A DNA stretch of 64,000 nt from JBLUOA01 sp048060095 (GCF_048060095.1 NZ_JBLUOA010000001.1:1860001-1924000); one strand, 5' to 3'. Positions 51,594-62,924 are shown, counted from the first letter of the stretch. The notes: generated by a model not told the origin, from the sequence alone. Program-made: numbers and translations.

Positions 51594-52205
51594 ATGGAAG
51601 TTGCATCACTTTTGACAGCGTTCATCACGCTCTTCGTCGTGATCGACCCGCCAGGGCTGGCCCCGCTTTTCGTTGCGCTGACCCGCGGAGAGACGACGCA
51701 GCACCGCCGCGCCGTCGGCTTGCGGGCCTGTATCACGGGGGGCGCATTGCTCGCTCTGTTCGGGTTGTTCGGAGAGGCCGTGTTGGGCTTCGCCGGAATC
51801 TCCCTACCCGCCTTCCGTATCGCTGGGGGCATTCTGCTTTTCCTGACCGCCCTCGACATGCTGTTTGAACGCCGGACCAAGCGGCGGCGCGATCAATCGT
51901 CGAACGCGGATGATCCGTCGATCTTCCCGCTCGCGACACCCCTGATCGCCGGACCCGGGGCAATCGCGACGATGATCCTGCTGACCGGAGAGGCTGGTGA
52001 CGACCTTGCCGCCAATATCGCGGTCTACCTGATCCTGCTCTCGCTGATCGTGCTTGTCTTCATCACGTTCCTTGCGGCAGGTCTGATCGAACGCGTGCTT
52101 GGCCCCACCGGGATCAACGTCGTGACCCGTCTGCTGGGCATGTTGCTGGCCGCGCTTTCGGTCCAATTCGTAATTGATGGCTTCATGGCTGTGATCCCGA
52201 CCTGA
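51594..52205 (+). CDS. MarC-family integral membrane protein
   Basis: 203 aa from the ATG at 51594, six transmembrane segments. Family marks: FITLFVVIDPPGLAPLFVALT, FPLATPLIAGPGAIATMILL and NVVTRLLGMLLAALSVQFVIDG. The family was once linked to drug resistance, but its function is unresolved. Confidence 0.93.
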   Translation: MEVASLLTAFITLFVVIDPPGLAPLFVALTRGETTQHRRAVGLRACITGGALLALFGLFGEAVLGFAGISLPAFRIAGGILLFLTALDMLFERRTKRRRDQSSNADDPSIFPLATPLIAGPGAIATMILLTGEAGDDLAANIAVYLILLSLIVLVFITFLAAGLIERVLGPTGINVVTRLLGMLLAALSVQFVIDGFMAVIPT

Positions 52206-52248
52206 AGCCCCTATATTGGGTGAAAGCGGCATTAACGAAGGGGAACCG

Positions 52249-52830
52249 ATGGCCGGGGACGAAATTGGCAGGCTGATGTATCTTGTGCTGCTCGGTGCGG
52301 CAGTTCTGGCGTGGTTTATCGCGCAAAATCGCAATTCGCTTGGCAAGACGATGCAACATGCCGCTGTTTGGGGCTTGATCTTTGTCGGCGTCATCGCCGC
52401 TGTCGGGCTTTGGGGCGACATCCGCAAGGATGTGCTGCCGCAGCAAAATGTCATCGGAAACGGCGAAGTTGTCGAAGTGCCACGCGCGATTGACGGCCAC
52501 TACTACCTGACATTGATGCTTGAGGGGGAGCCGGTGCGCTTTGCCGTCGACACGGGCGCGACGACAATGGTGTTGTCACCCGACGATGCGCGGAAGATCG
52601 GCCTTGATCCGAATGACCTCGCCTATCTCGGCCAAGCGCAAACGGCCAACGGAGTCGTCCGCACGGCAAAGGTGGTCTTGGACGAAGTGCGGCTTGGCAA
52701 TATCACCGACCGGAACGTGGTTGCCTATGTGAATGAGGCACCGATGGACGGATCATTGCTTGGGATGAGCTATCTTGGCGAATTCGACCGGATCGAGATT
52801 ACGGGCGACAACCTGATCCTGACCCGCTAA
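52249..52830 (+). CDS. Membrane-anchored retropepsin-like aspartic protease (TIGR02281)
   Basis: 193 aa from the ATG at 52249 (GGGGAA site). Two N-terminal transmembrane segments (about 8-28 and 37-56) anchor a clan AA protease domain with the single active motif FAVDTGATTMVLS and a flap-like LGQAQTANGVV. It would act as a dimer in the periplasm. Ends tail-to-tail with holC (TTAA). Confidence 0.9.
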   Translation: MAGDEIGRLMYLVLLGAAVLAWFIAQNRNSLGKTMQHAAVWGLIFVGVIAAVGLWGDIRKDVLPQQNVIGNGEVVEVPRAIDGHYYLTLMLEGEPVRFAVDTGATTMVLSPDDARKIGLDPNDLAYLGQAQTANGVVRTAKVVLDEVRLGNITDRNVVAYVNEAPMDGSLLGMSYLGEFDRIEITGDNLILTR

Positions 52831-53284
52831 CGCTCTGCCTTCTTTTCCCATCGCCCGCCGCTTTGCGCCCAGTATTCGGCGCTACATCCGGCATCCGTTA
52901 GCGCCTTCCACTGGGTCCGCGCGTTTTGCACGGCAGCATCATCGTTGCCGTCAAACAGGACGCAGCACCGCTCCATCCCATTGACCTCATCAGCGGAAAT
53001 CTCCGCGCCATCTACCGTCATCAGGCACGCGGGTGTGTTCGGCAATTCCGCACGGGTGGTCAGCAGGATCGGCTGATCCGCATCGAACCCCGTTCCCGCG
53101 CAGCCATGCGGCAGGAACCCATCCTCCGGGCCAAGCCACAAACGCTGATCAAGCCATTTGCACCGGTCCTCGGACGTCGCGCGCACTGCGACGCGCCAGC
53201 CCGCCTGCCGCGCCTTGCCCAGAAGCATGGGCAACGTGACCTCAAGCGGGCTGTCCGTCAGGTGATAGAAAAACGCAGCGCCCA

Positions 53285-53285
<1 letters not shown>
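52827..53285 (-). CDS. holC: DNA polymerase III chi subunit
   Basis: 152 aa with the chi features FYHLTDSPLEVTLPMLLGKARQAGWRV, the LWLGPEDGFLPHG motif and a C-terminal LFDGNDDAAVQNARTQWK. Links the clamp loader to SSB. It overlaps the pepA stop by one base, the usual pepA-holC pair. Confidence 0.94.
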
Positions 53286-54754
<1,469 letters not shown>

Positions 54755-54882
54755 AGAACTCTCCTGAATCTGGTTGCGGCCATTGGTAGACCCTTGTTCG
54801 CGGATTGGCCAGATAGCAGTTTTCCCCGCCCGCCAAATCCGCTAGGTTGCCGAGCAATTCGGGTGTTTTGAGGAGTGCGGCA

Positions 54883-56004
54883 GTGGCGAGATTCGACAGA
54901 TACATGCTGTCGCAACTCATGGTGCTGTTTGGCTTCTTTTCGCTTGTGCTGGTCATGGTCTATTGGGTGAACCGCGCGGTTCTTCTGTTTGACCAGTTGA
55001 TCGCAGACGGCCAATCCGCCGTTGTTTTCCTTGAATTTACCGCCCTGACATTGCCGAACGTCATCCGCGTCGTACTACCGATTTCGGCCTTTGTCGCGAC
55101 GGTCTACGTGACCAATCGCCTATCCTCCGAAAGTGAACTTGTCGTCATGCAGTCGACCGGGTTCAGCGGGTTTCGGCTGGCGCGGCCCGTCGTTTACTTC
55201 GGTTTGATCGTGGCGCTGCTGTTGTCCGTTCTGACGCACTTCCTTGTTCCCGCGTCGAACCGCGAATTGGCGGAGCGGCGGGATGAGATTTCCGAAGACA
55301 TCGCCGCGCGGTTTCTAAGTGAGGGCAGTTTCCTTCACCCGACCGCCGGGGTCACATTCTACATCCGCGAAATCAGCCCAGCCGGAGAGTTGCGCGACAT
55401 TTTCCTGTCCGACAGCCGCAGCGCGTCTGAAACCACGACCTACACCGCGAAACGGGCGCTGTTGGTCTACGACTCCGGCACGCCAAAGCTGCTGATGTTC
55501 GACGGCATGTCGCAGGCCCTGCGCGACGATGGGCGGCTGTTCACGACCAGCTTCAACGATTTCGCCTACAATATCGGCGGGCTGATACAGGACACGGGCG
55601 ACCGCCCTCGCAGCCCCAGCCAGCTTTCGACGGCTGAGTTGCTGTCGATGACACCCGCCCTGCTCGAAGAAACCGGCACGACGCGCACGGCCTTTCTGAA
55701 CGAGGCGAACAACCGCTTTTCGCAACCCCTGCTGGCCGTTGTAACCGCCTTGGTCGGGTTTTCCTGCCTGCTGCTTGGCGGGTTCAGCCGGTTTGGCATT
55801 TGGCGCCAGATCATCCTAGCCGTCGTGTTGCTGGTGATCCTGAAATCCATCGACAACAAGATGTCAGACCTCGCGTGGCGGGACGATTCACTCTGGGTGC
55901 TGCTTTATGTGCCGATCCTGCTTGGGGTTGTCCTGTCAGCGGCGATCCTTTGGCTGTCCGCCCACCCGACCCTGTTCAAGCGCTGGCGGAGGGCGGCTGG
56001 ATGA
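54883..56004 (+). CDS. lptF: LPS export permease LptF
   Basis: 373 aa from a GTG at 54883 with GAGGAG upstream (MARFDRYMLSQLMVLFGFFSL). Six membrane segments, three before and three after a periplasmic beta-jellyroll domain (about 125-265), the YjgP/YjgQ layout. With LptG it forms the transmembrane part of the LptB2FG ABC exporter. ATGA overlap with lptG. Confidence 0.95.
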   Translation: MARFDRYMLSQLMVLFGFFSLVLVMVYWVNRAVLLFDQLIADGQSAVVFLEFTALTLPNVIRVVLPISAFVATVYVTNRLSSESELVVMQSTGFSGFRLARPVVYFGLIVALLLSVLTHFLVPASNRELAERRDEISEDIAARFLSEGSFLHPTAGVTFYIREISPAGELRDIFLSDSRSASETTTYTAKRALLVYDSGTPKLLMFDGMSQALRDDGRLFTTSFNDFAYNIGGLIQDTGDRPRSPSQLSTAELLSMTPALLEETGTTRTAFLNEANNRFSQPLLAVVTALVGFSCLLLGGFSRFGIWRQIILAVVLLVILKSIDNKMSDLAWRDDSLWVLLYVPILLGVVLSAAILWLSAHPTLFKRWRRAAG

Positions 56005-57098
56005 GGCTGCATTTCTACTTCGCCCGCAAGTTCGTCTGGACATTCGCGCTCGTCTTCGGAGTGTTCCTGGGCATTCTGCTGCTGATCGACATTGCCGAAC
56101 AGTTGCGCAAGTTTGACAGCAGTGAGGTCAGCCTGACCGAACTCGTCGCGCTCTCCGCGCTGAACGTCCCGGAGACACTCTATCGCATTCTGCCGCTTAT
56201 CATCATCCTGTCGACCGTCGCGCTGTTTCTGGCCCTTGCGAGGTCAAGCGAGCTGGTCGTCACCCGCGCGTCGGGCCGCTCTGCGATGCGGGCCTTGATC
56301 GCGCCGGTTCTGGTGGCTTTGGCCATCGGGGTCGCAGCGGTTGCGATATTCAACCCGATCGTCGCGGCAACGTCGAAGGAATACGAGGCCCGCTCTCGTG
56401 CCTACGCGTCTGGCGACGCGAGCGTTTTGTCGGTGTCCGAAGACGGCCTATGGCTGCGCCAAGGCAGCGAGGACGGCCAGACCGTCATTCACGCACAGGA
56501 AGCGAACCTTGACGGCACCCGCCTGCGCTACGCAAGCTTCATGACCTTTGATCGCGAGGGCCTGCCGATCCGCCGGATCGAAGCGGAAACCGCCACGCTT
56601 GTCGAAGGGGCGTGGCTGCTGATCGGCGCGAAAATCTGGCCCCTCGCCGGGTCCGATAATCCAGAACGGGACTCGCAGTTTCACGCGGGCTACCGCCTGC
56701 CTTCTGACCTGACCCGTGATCAGATACGGGACAGCTTTGGCACGCCAAGCGCCATCGCGATCTGGGACTTGCCCGCCTTCATCGACCGCCTTGACCGCGC
56801 CGGATTTTCCGCCCGCAGCTATCGCGTCTGGTTTCAGATGGAGCTTGCCCTGCCGTTCATGTTGGTTTCAATGGTGTTAATTGGGGCCGGCTTCACCATG
56901 CGGCATACGCGCTTTGGTCGGACGGGGATTATGGTGTTGTCGGCGGTTCTATTGGGGTTTGGTTTGTTCTTTATCCGCAATTTCGCACAGGTTCTCGGGC
57001 AGAACGGGCAGATCCCGATCACCCTCGCCGCGTGGGCGCCCCCTGTCGCAGCAATCCTGCTGTCGCTCGGGCTATTGCTGCATATGGAGGATGGCTGA
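56001..57098 (+). CDS. lptG: LPS export permease LptG
   Basis: 365 aa from the ATG at 56001 within the lptF stop. Same topology as LptF (three + three membrane segments around a jellyroll); MRLHFYFARKFVWTFALVFGVF is a typical start. Its TGA overlaps the lptD ATG by one base. LptB and LptC are not in the window. Confidence 0.95.
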   Translation: MRLHFYFARKFVWTFALVFGVFLGILLLIDIAEQLRKFDSSEVSLTELVALSALNVPETLYRILPLIIILSTVALFLALARSSELVVTRASGRSAMRALIAPVLVALAIGVAAVAIFNPIVAATSKEYEARSRAYASGDASVLSVSEDGLWLRQGSEDGQTVIHAQEANLDGTRLRYASFMTFDREGLPIRRIEAETATLVEGAWLLIGAKIWPLAGSDNPERDSQFHAGYRLPSDLTRDQIRDSFGTPSAIAIWDLPAFIDRLDRAGFSARSYRVWFQMELALPFMLVSMVLIGAGFTMRHTRFGRTGIMVLSAVLLGFGLFFIRNFAQVLGQNGQIPITLAAWAPPVAAILLSLGLLLHMEDG

Positions 57099-59209
57099 TG
57101 CTGCGTGCCTTCGTCGTCTTCCTTCTGCTGACATGCGCGGCGGCCACCGCGCAGGCGCAGAACGGTGCCAGCCTGATCGCGGACAGCGTGCGGATCGACG
57201 GCACCAGCCAGCTGGTGGCCGAAGGTAATGTTGAGGTGTTCTACGAAAGCGCCCGGCTTCAGGCCCGGCGGATCACGTTTGACCGCGCCACTGGCCAGCT
57301 TCAGATCGAAGGACCGCTGACCGTGACCGAAGGCGACGGAGTGCTGCTGCTCGCCGACAGTGCGGAACTTTCCACCGATCTGCGCAACGGGATCATGCGC
57401 GGCGCACGGATGGTGCTGGACCAACAGCTTCAGCTTGCCGCCGCCGAGATAAACCGCGTCGGCGGGCGGTATACGGAGCTTTACAAGACCGTCGCGTCCT
57501 CCTGTCAGGTCTGCCCAAACAACCCCGTCCCGCTATGGCAAATCCGGTCGCGGCGGATCATCCACGATCAGGAAGAACGCCAGCTTTACTTCGAAAACGC
57601 GCAACTTCGGGTGATGGACGTTCCGATCTTCTACTTACCTCGCCTGCGCCTGCCCGATCCGACCTTACAGCGGGCGACCGGTTTTTTGATCCCGACGATC
57701 CGAAGCAACTCCCGCCTTGGGTTCGGGCTGAAGGTTCCGTATTTCATCCGGCTGGGCGATCACCGGGATCTAACGCTGACGCCGTATTTTTCCGGCTCCA
57801 CCCGCACGCTGGAGCTTCGCTATCGGCAGGCGTACCGCACGGGCGACATCACGTTTGAAGGCGCGATCTCCGACGATGACATTCGGCCAAACGAAACCCG
57901 CGGCTATCTGTTTGCTGATGGGAAGTTCGACCTGCCCCGCGACTTCGAACTGACCTTTGATTTGGAGGTCGTGTCTGACGACGCCTATCTGCTTGAATAC
58001 GGCTATTCCGACAAAGACCGGCTGGACAGCGAGGTGATGATCGGTCGCGCCCGCCGGGATGAGCTGATTAGGACAGAACTCGTTTATTTCAAATCGCTCC
58101 GCGATACGGAGAACAACGACACGATCCCATCCGTCCTTGGCGGCGCTTTGTATCACCGACGTTTTGAACCGGCGTTCTTTGGCGGTCAGGCCGATCTGCG
58201 GCTTGAGGGCGAAAGCCTCTACCGCCGATCAACCACCCCCGGCAACGATGGCCGTGATATGGCGAGCCTGTCCGCACAGCTTGACTGGCGCCGCGACTGG
58301 ACGCTTGGCAATGGGATGGTGGCGGCGGTTCTGGGACAGCTTGATGCTGATTACTTCGCCGTCGCGCAGGGCGGTCCGGGTGAGGAGGAAGGGTTCTTCC
58401 ACAGCGCCACAATCGGCACCGAACTTCGCTGGCCCATGGCCCGGTCCGGGGCAAACGGCGTATCCCACCTGCTTGAACCGGTCGTTCAAGTCCTCTGGAC
58501 CGATGAAAACCTGCGCAACGTCCCGAATGAGGACAGCACGCTGTTGGAGTTTGACGAAGGCAACCTTTATTCCCTCTCGCGCTTTCCCGGCGGTGATGTG
58601 CTGGAACGCGGGCTGCGTGCCAATGTCGGCCTGACATGGACGCGCTATGATCCTAAGGGGTGGAGCATGGGGCTGACCGTTGGCCGTATCTTCCGCGCCG
58701 ACGATCTGGGCCAGTTCACCGCCGGGTCCGGCCTGCCTGGCACAAGCTCTGACTGGCTGGCGGCGTTGCAACTAAAACTGCCGGGCAATATTTCGATCCT
58801 GAACCGGGCGCTGTTCGATGACAGGCTGGAATTCACCCGCAACGAAACGCGCCTTGATTGGCGCAGCGAACGGGTCGCGCTTGCGTCTTCCTACATCTGG
58901 ATGGACGCCGCCCCCGCCGAAAACCGCCCTGAGACATCGGAATGGAGTCTGGACGGCGCGTTCAGGATCAACGAAAACTGGACAGGTAAGGCAGATTGGC
59001 GCTTTGATTTCATAGCGGATCGCGCCGCACGGGCCGGGATCGGGCTGGAATACGAAAACGAGTGTGTGAAAGTCGATCTTTCCCTCTCGCGTCGGTTTAC
59101 AAGCTCGACTAGTGTAAGCCCAACAACGGACTTCGGTCTGACAATATCGCTGACCGGGTTTGGCACGAACGGATCGAACCGCCGCTATTCCCGCAGATGC
59201 ACCGGATAA
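57098..59209 (+). CDS. lptD: LPS-assembly outer-membrane protein LptD
   Basis: 703 aa from the ATG at 57098. Signal peptide MLRAFVVFLLLTCAAATAQA; N-terminal OstA jellyroll (about 22-130: IADSVRIDGTSQLVAEGNVEVFYESARLQARRI), then a large beta-barrel region with ASSCQVCPNNPVPLW. Only a CxxC pair and one late cysteine (ENECVKV) are obvious, fewer than the four of E. coli. Works with an LptE lipoprotein to insert LPS. Followed by surA. Confidence 0.95.
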   Translation: MLRAFVVFLLLTCAAATAQAQNGASLIADSVRIDGTSQLVAEGNVEVFYESARLQARRITFDRATGQLQIEGPLTVTEGDGVLLLADSAELSTDLRNGIMRGARMVLDQQLQLAAAEINRVGGRYTELYKTVASSCQVCPNNPVPLWQIRSRRIIHDQEERQLYFENAQLRVMDVPIFYLPRLRLPDPTLQRATGFLIPTIRSNSRLGFGLKVPYFIRLGDHRDLTLTPYFSGSTRTLELRYRQAYRTGDITFEGAISDDDIRPNETRGYLFADGKFDLPRDFELTFDLEVVSDDAYLLEYGYSDKDRLDSEVMIGRARRDELIRTELVYFKSLRDTENNDTIPSVLGGALYHRRFEPAFFGGQADLRLEGESLYRRSTTPGNDGRDMASLSAQLDWRRDWTLGNGMVAAVLGQLDADYFAVAQGGPGEEEGFFHSATIGTELRWPMARSGANGVSHLLEPVVQVLWTDENLRNVPNEDSTLLEFDEGNLYSLSRFPGGDVLERGLRANVGLTWTRYDPKGWSMGLTVGRIFRADDLGQFTAGSGLPGTSSDWLAALQLKLPGNISILNRALFDDRLEFTRNETRLDWRSERVALASSYIWMDAAPAENRPETSEWSLDGAFRINENWTGKADWRFDFIADRAARAGIGLEYENECVKVDLSLSRRFTSSTSVSPTTDFGLTISLTGFGTNGSNRRYSRRCTG

Positions 59210-59226
59210 GGAAAGAGCAGACGGAC

Positions 59227-60447
59227 ATGCACTTTTTCAAACGCGCGCCCCTCCTCCTCACCCTCTTGGTCGTTGGCTTTGCCGCGCTGCCCGCGATGGC
59301 GCAAACGCTGTTTTCCCCGGCGATTATCGTCAACGATGCGGTTGTCACGAATTATGAGCTCGACCAGCGGCTTAAATTCCTGCGCTTGCTGAACCAACCC
59401 GGCAATATCGAGGATGAAGCGCGCCAAGGTCTGATCGACGACCGCCTGCGCCTTCAGGCTGCCGATGCGCTTGGTATCGAAGTCACGGAAGAGCAGATCG
59501 CAGAAGGCATGTCTGAATTTGCGGGCCGTGCAGAACTGACAACGGAACAATTCATTCAGGCCATCGGTCAAGGTGGCATTGAAGAACCCGCGTTCCGCGA
59601 CTTCGTGAAAGCCGGTATTGCGTGGCGCGAAGTCGTCCGCACCCGCTTTGGCCCCCGTGTTCAAATCACTGAGTCAGAAATCGACCGCGCCCTCGCCCTG
59701 TCAAGCAATGCAGGCGGCGTGCGCGTTCTGCTGTCCGAGATCATCCTGCCCGTCACCCCCGCCAATGCAGCGGCCCAACGTCGCCGGGCAGAGCAGATCA
59801 GCCAGATATCGACCCTACCCGCCTTCGCATCCACTGCGCGAAGCGTATCGGCGGCCCCGTCGCGCGGTCGTGGCGGACGGATCGACTGGGTTCCGATTGG
59901 CAACCTGCCCCCAGCGATCCGCACACAAGTCCTGACCCTCAGCCCCGGCGAGGTTTCGGACCCGATCGATATTCCGAACGGCATCGCGCTGTTCCAGCTT
60001 CGCGCGATTGAAGAAACCGGCGCGCCGGAACAAAACACTGTCTCGGTCGAATACGCCGCGTATTACATCCCCGGCGGTCGCAGCGAACAGGCGCTCGGCC
60101 AAGCAAGCCGCATCCGCGACCGGGTCGATACCTGCGATGACCTATACGGCGTCGCAAAGGATCAGCCGCCCGAAGTTTTGGAGCGTGACACCCTGCCAAC
60201 CGCCGAAATCCCCGGCGACATTGCGATGGAACTTGCCAAGCTTGACGATAACGAGGTTTCGACAGCCCTCACCCGCGCAGGTGGCGATACGCTCGTCTTC
60301 CTAATGCTGTGCGGTCGGGTCAGCGAACAAGCCGCCGACATTTCGCGGACGGATCTGCGCCAGCGCCTCACCAATCAACGTCTTGCGTCCTACGCCGATA
60401 GCTACCTCGCCGAATTGCGGGCCGAGGCGACCATCGTAACCCCATGA
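59227..60447 (+). CDS. surA: Periplasmic chaperone / prolyl isomerase SurA-like
   Basis: 406 aa from the ATG at 59227. Signal peptide MHFFKRAPLLLTLLVVGFAALPAMA, then the SurA N-domain (VVTNYELDQRLKFLRLLNQPG; LIDDRLRLQAADALGI) and one parvulin-like domain (about 170-270, VRVLLSEIILPV and IPNGIALFQLRAI). The second parvulin is eroded or absent, as common in alphaproteobacteria. Escorts outer-membrane proteins such as LptD, whose gene precedes it. ATGA overlap with pdxA. Confidence 0.92.
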   Translation: MHFFKRAPLLLTLLVVGFAALPAMAQTLFSPAIIVNDAVVTNYELDQRLKFLRLLNQPGNIEDEARQGLIDDRLRLQAADALGIEVTEEQIAEGMSEFAGRAELTTEQFIQAIGQGGIEEPAFRDFVKAGIAWREVVRTRFGPRVQITESEIDRALALSSNAGGVRVLLSEIILPVTPANAAAQRRRAEQISQISTLPAFASTARSVSAAPSRGRGGRIDWVPIGNLPPAIRTQVLTLSPGEVSDPIDIPNGIALFQLRAIEETGAPEQNTVSVEYAAYYIPGGRSEQALGQASRIRDRVDTCDDLYGVAKDQPPEVLERDTLPTAEIPGDIAMELAKLDDNEVSTALTRAGGDTLVFLMLCGRVSEQAADISRTDLRQRLTNQRLASYADSYLAELRAEATIVTP

Positions 60448-61424
60448 GCCAAGCGCCCATCGCGCTGACCTGCGGCGAACCTGCCGGCGTCGGCCCGGAG
60501 CTTGCAGTAAAGGCGTGGGAACGGCTGAAAGGGGAGCTTTCGTTCTTTCTGATCGGTGATCCCGCGCATTTGCCGGAGGGCCGCCCGTTCGAGATTATCT
60601 CCGACCCCGCCGACGCAGTATCCGTGATGCCGCGCGCCCTGCCGGTTTTGGAGCACCCCTTCCCTGCACAAGCGACGCCCGGAGTACCGGACCCCAAAAA
60701 CGCCCAAGCCATACTCGACATCATCGCCAGGGGCGTGCAGCTTGCACAGTCCGGCGCGGCCTCCGCCTTGACCACGGCGCCGATCCACAAGAAGGCACTG
60801 ATCGACGGGGCCGCGTTCAAGTATCCCGGTCACACCGAATACCTCGCCGCGCTGACCGGCGCCGACCGGGTCGTCATGATGCTGGCGAGTCCCGACCTGC
60901 GCGTGGTTCCCGTGACGATCCACATCGCGCTTGCCGATGTGCCAGCCGCGTTGACCGAAGACCTCCTGCGCGACACGATCCGTATCACGCACGAGGCGCT
61001 GATCCGCGACTTTGCCCTCCCGGCGCCCCGGATCGCCGTCGCGGGACTGAACCCCCACGCGGGCGAAAGCGGGGTGATGGGTCAGGAAGACCTGCGCCTG
61101 ATCGCGCCTGTTATCGATCAACTCCAATCCGACGGCCTCAGCATAACCGGCCCACACTCCGCCGACACGATGTTTCACGCAAAAGCCCGCGGCCAGTATG
61201 ACGTCGCGATCTGCATGTATCACGACCAAGCCCTAATCCCGATCAAGACGCTCGATTTCGACCGGGGCGTGAATGTCACGCTTGGTCTGCCCATCATTCG
61301 CACATCGCCAGACCACGGAACCGCATTCGACATCGCGGGACAAGGCATCGCCAATCCATCCTCAACCATCGAAGCGCTCCGCCTCGCCGCAGAAATGGCG
61401 CAGGCACGCACGGCAGGCCGATGA
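60444..61424 (+). CDS. pdxA: 4-hydroxythreonine-4-phosphate dehydrogenase PdxA
   Basis: 326 aa, NAD-dependent step of pyridoxal phosphate synthesis. Metal ligands in PGHTEYLAAL (His), GLNPHAGE and MYHDQALIP (His), plus the SPDHGTAFDIAG substrate loop. Overlaps surA by four bases, the classic surA-pdxA-ksgA order. Confidence 0.96.
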   Translation: MSQAPIALTCGEPAGVGPELAVKAWERLKGELSFFLIGDPAHLPEGRPFEIISDPADAVSVMPRALPVLEHPFPAQATPGVPDPKNAQAILDIIARGVQLAQSGAASALTTAPIHKKALIDGAAFKYPGHTEYLAALTGADRVVMMLASPDLRVVPVTIHIALADVPAALTEDLLRDTIRITHEALIRDFALPAPRIAVAGLNPHAGESGVMGQEDLRLIAPVIDQLQSDGLSITGPHSADTMFHAKARGQYDVAICMYHDQALIPIKTLDFDRGVNVTLGLPIIRTSPDHGTAFDIAGQGIANPSSTIEALRLAAEMAQARTAGR

Positions 61425-61450
61425 CCGATACCGCTTTCAAAAAATATCCC

Positions 61451-61527
61451 CGCCGGAGGCATAAAATCTCTTTGACCGGCGCTGCTTGGCAGACGGACGG
61501 CCTGAGTATTTTTAGCAAGATGAAACC
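61451..61527. promoter_or_regulatory. Rhodobacteraceae-type intergenic motif pair between pdxA and ksgA
   Basis: TATCCCCGCCGGAGGC (from about 61445) and GAGTATTTTTAGCAAGATGAAA (about 61505-61526) are phrases I recognise as recurring between genes in this family. Their function (terminator, promoter or repeat) is not known to me. Confidence 0.4.
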
Positions 61528-61539
61528 AAGGGGCGGCGC

Positions 61540-62379
61540 ATGATCGATTCCTTGCCGCCTTTACGAGAGGTCATCGCGACACACGGCCTGTCAGCGCGAA
61601 AATCGCTTGGGCAGAATTTCTTGCTGGACCTAAATCTGACCGCCAAGATCGCGCGGCAGGCTGGCGATCTGAGCGGTGCGGACGTGCTAGAGATCGGCCC
61701 CGGCCCCGGTGGTTTGACGCGAGGACTGCTGGCCGAGGGAGCCCGACGGGTTCTGGCCGTTGAAAAAGACCCTCGTTGCCTGGCAGCGCTGCGGGAGATT
61801 GCGGAGGCTTATCCCGGGCGACTCGAAGTTATCAATGCGGATGCGTTGGACCTGAACGTCGCCGACCACCTTACCGCGCCGATCAAAGTAGTAGCGAACC
61901 TGCCCTACAATGTCGGGACAGAGCTGTTGGTACGGTGGCTGACACCGGACAGTTGGCCACCGTTCTGGGACAGCCTGACGCTGATGTTTCAGAAAGAGGT
62001 TGCCCAACGGATCGTCGCCCAGCCGGGCAGCAAGGCTTATGGGCGCCTTGCGGTTCTGGCGCAGTGGCGGGCGGAGGCGCAGATCGTAATGACTCTACCG
62101 CCCGACGCCTTCACGCCGCCGCCGAAGGTGCATTCATCCGTCGTGCATCTGAAACAGCGGGCGGAGCCGCTTTTCCCCGCCGATCCCGTGCTTCTTGGCA
62201 GACTGGTGGCTGCGGCCTTCAATCGGCGGCGCAAGATGTTGCGCGCCGCCTTAAAGGGGTTTGCGCCCGGCATTGAGGATCATCTTATCGCAGCGGGCAT
62301 TGCCCCGACCGAACGGGCCGAACAGCTTTCGATTGAGGAATTTTGCGCCCTCGCCCGACAGATTGCCGGAACAAGCTGA
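61540..62379 (+). CDS. rsmA: 16S rRNA dimethyladenosine transferase KsgA (RsmA)
   Basis: 279 aa, dimethylates two adjacent adenosines in helix 45 of 16S rRNA. Motifs: KSLGQNFLLD, SAM loop LEIGPGPGGLT (51-60), and catalytic NLPYN (120-124). Typical length. Last gene of the lpt-surA-pdxA string, 115 bases after pdxA. Convergent with the DUF4167 gene. Confidence 0.97.
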   Translation: MIDSLPPLREVIATHGLSARKSLGQNFLLDLNLTAKIARQAGDLSGADVLEIGPGPGGLTRGLLAEGARRVLAVEKDPRCLAALREIAEAYPGRLEVINADALDLNVADHLTAPIKVVANLPYNVGTELLVRWLTPDSWPPFWDSLTLMFQKEVAQRIVAQPGSKAYGRLAVLAQWRAEAQIVMTLPPDAFTPPPKVHSSVVHLKQRAEPLFPADPVLLGRLVAAAFNRRRKMLRAALKGFAPGIEDHLIAAGIAPTERAEQLSIEEFCALARQIAGTS

Positions 62380-62390
62380 CCGCCCCTCGC

Positions 62391-62924
62391 CTACTCGGCG
62401 GCTTCGGGTGTATCCGGGTTTTGGTCCGAGTTTTGCTGCGGCTCCGATTTCGGTGCGCGCGGCTTGCGCTGACGTTTCGGCTTTGGCGCAGTTTCGGGCG
62501 TCTCAACCAAACCGCTGTCACCTTCGCTGGTCACATCGAGCGGCGCTGCATCGGGCTGCGGCGCGTTGGCCGGGTCCTGCTGACGCGGTGTATCCTCGCG
62601 GTCATTGCGCTGCTGTTGTTGTTGCGCCTGACGGTCGCGCTGCTGCGCTTCCTGTTCGGCGCGTTTGGCTTCCGCCTCTCGTTGGGCTTCGCCAAGCAAT
62701 CTTGTGTAATGCTCCGCGTGTTGCTGAAAATTCTCAGCGGCGACACGGTCATTTGCCAGCTGCGCATCACGCGTTAACTGCTGATACTTGTCAATGATTT
62801 GCTGCGGCGTGCCGCGCACTTTGCCCTCAGGTCCGGAACTGTCAAAAACACGATTGACGTTATTCCCGGAGGAGGAACGATTGCGGTTCTGCTTGCCGCG
62901 CGAACGATTTTTGGATGATCTCAT
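62391..62924 (-). CDS. DUF4167 protein
   Basis: 177 aa. The basic N-terminus MRSSKNRSRGKQNRNRS and the conserved block RVFDSSGPEGKVRGTPQQIIDKYQQLTRDAQLANDRVAAENFQQHAEHY identify DUF4167. The rest is low complexity: a Gln/Glu/Arg run and a Pro/Lys tail. Probably RNA or nucleic-acid associated by composition, but this is unproven. Same strand as prmC, 230 bases downstream, as usual in alphaproteobacteria. Confidence 0.92.
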   Translation of the reverse strand: MRSSKNRSRGKQNRNRSSSGNNVNRVFDSSGPEGKVRGTPQQIIDKYQQLTRDAQLANDRVAAENFQQHAEHYTRLLGEAQREAEAKRAEQEAQQRDRQAQQQQQRNDREDTPRQQDPANAPQPDAAPLDVTSEGDSGLVETPETAPKPKRQRKPRAPKSEPQQNSDQNPDTPEAAE

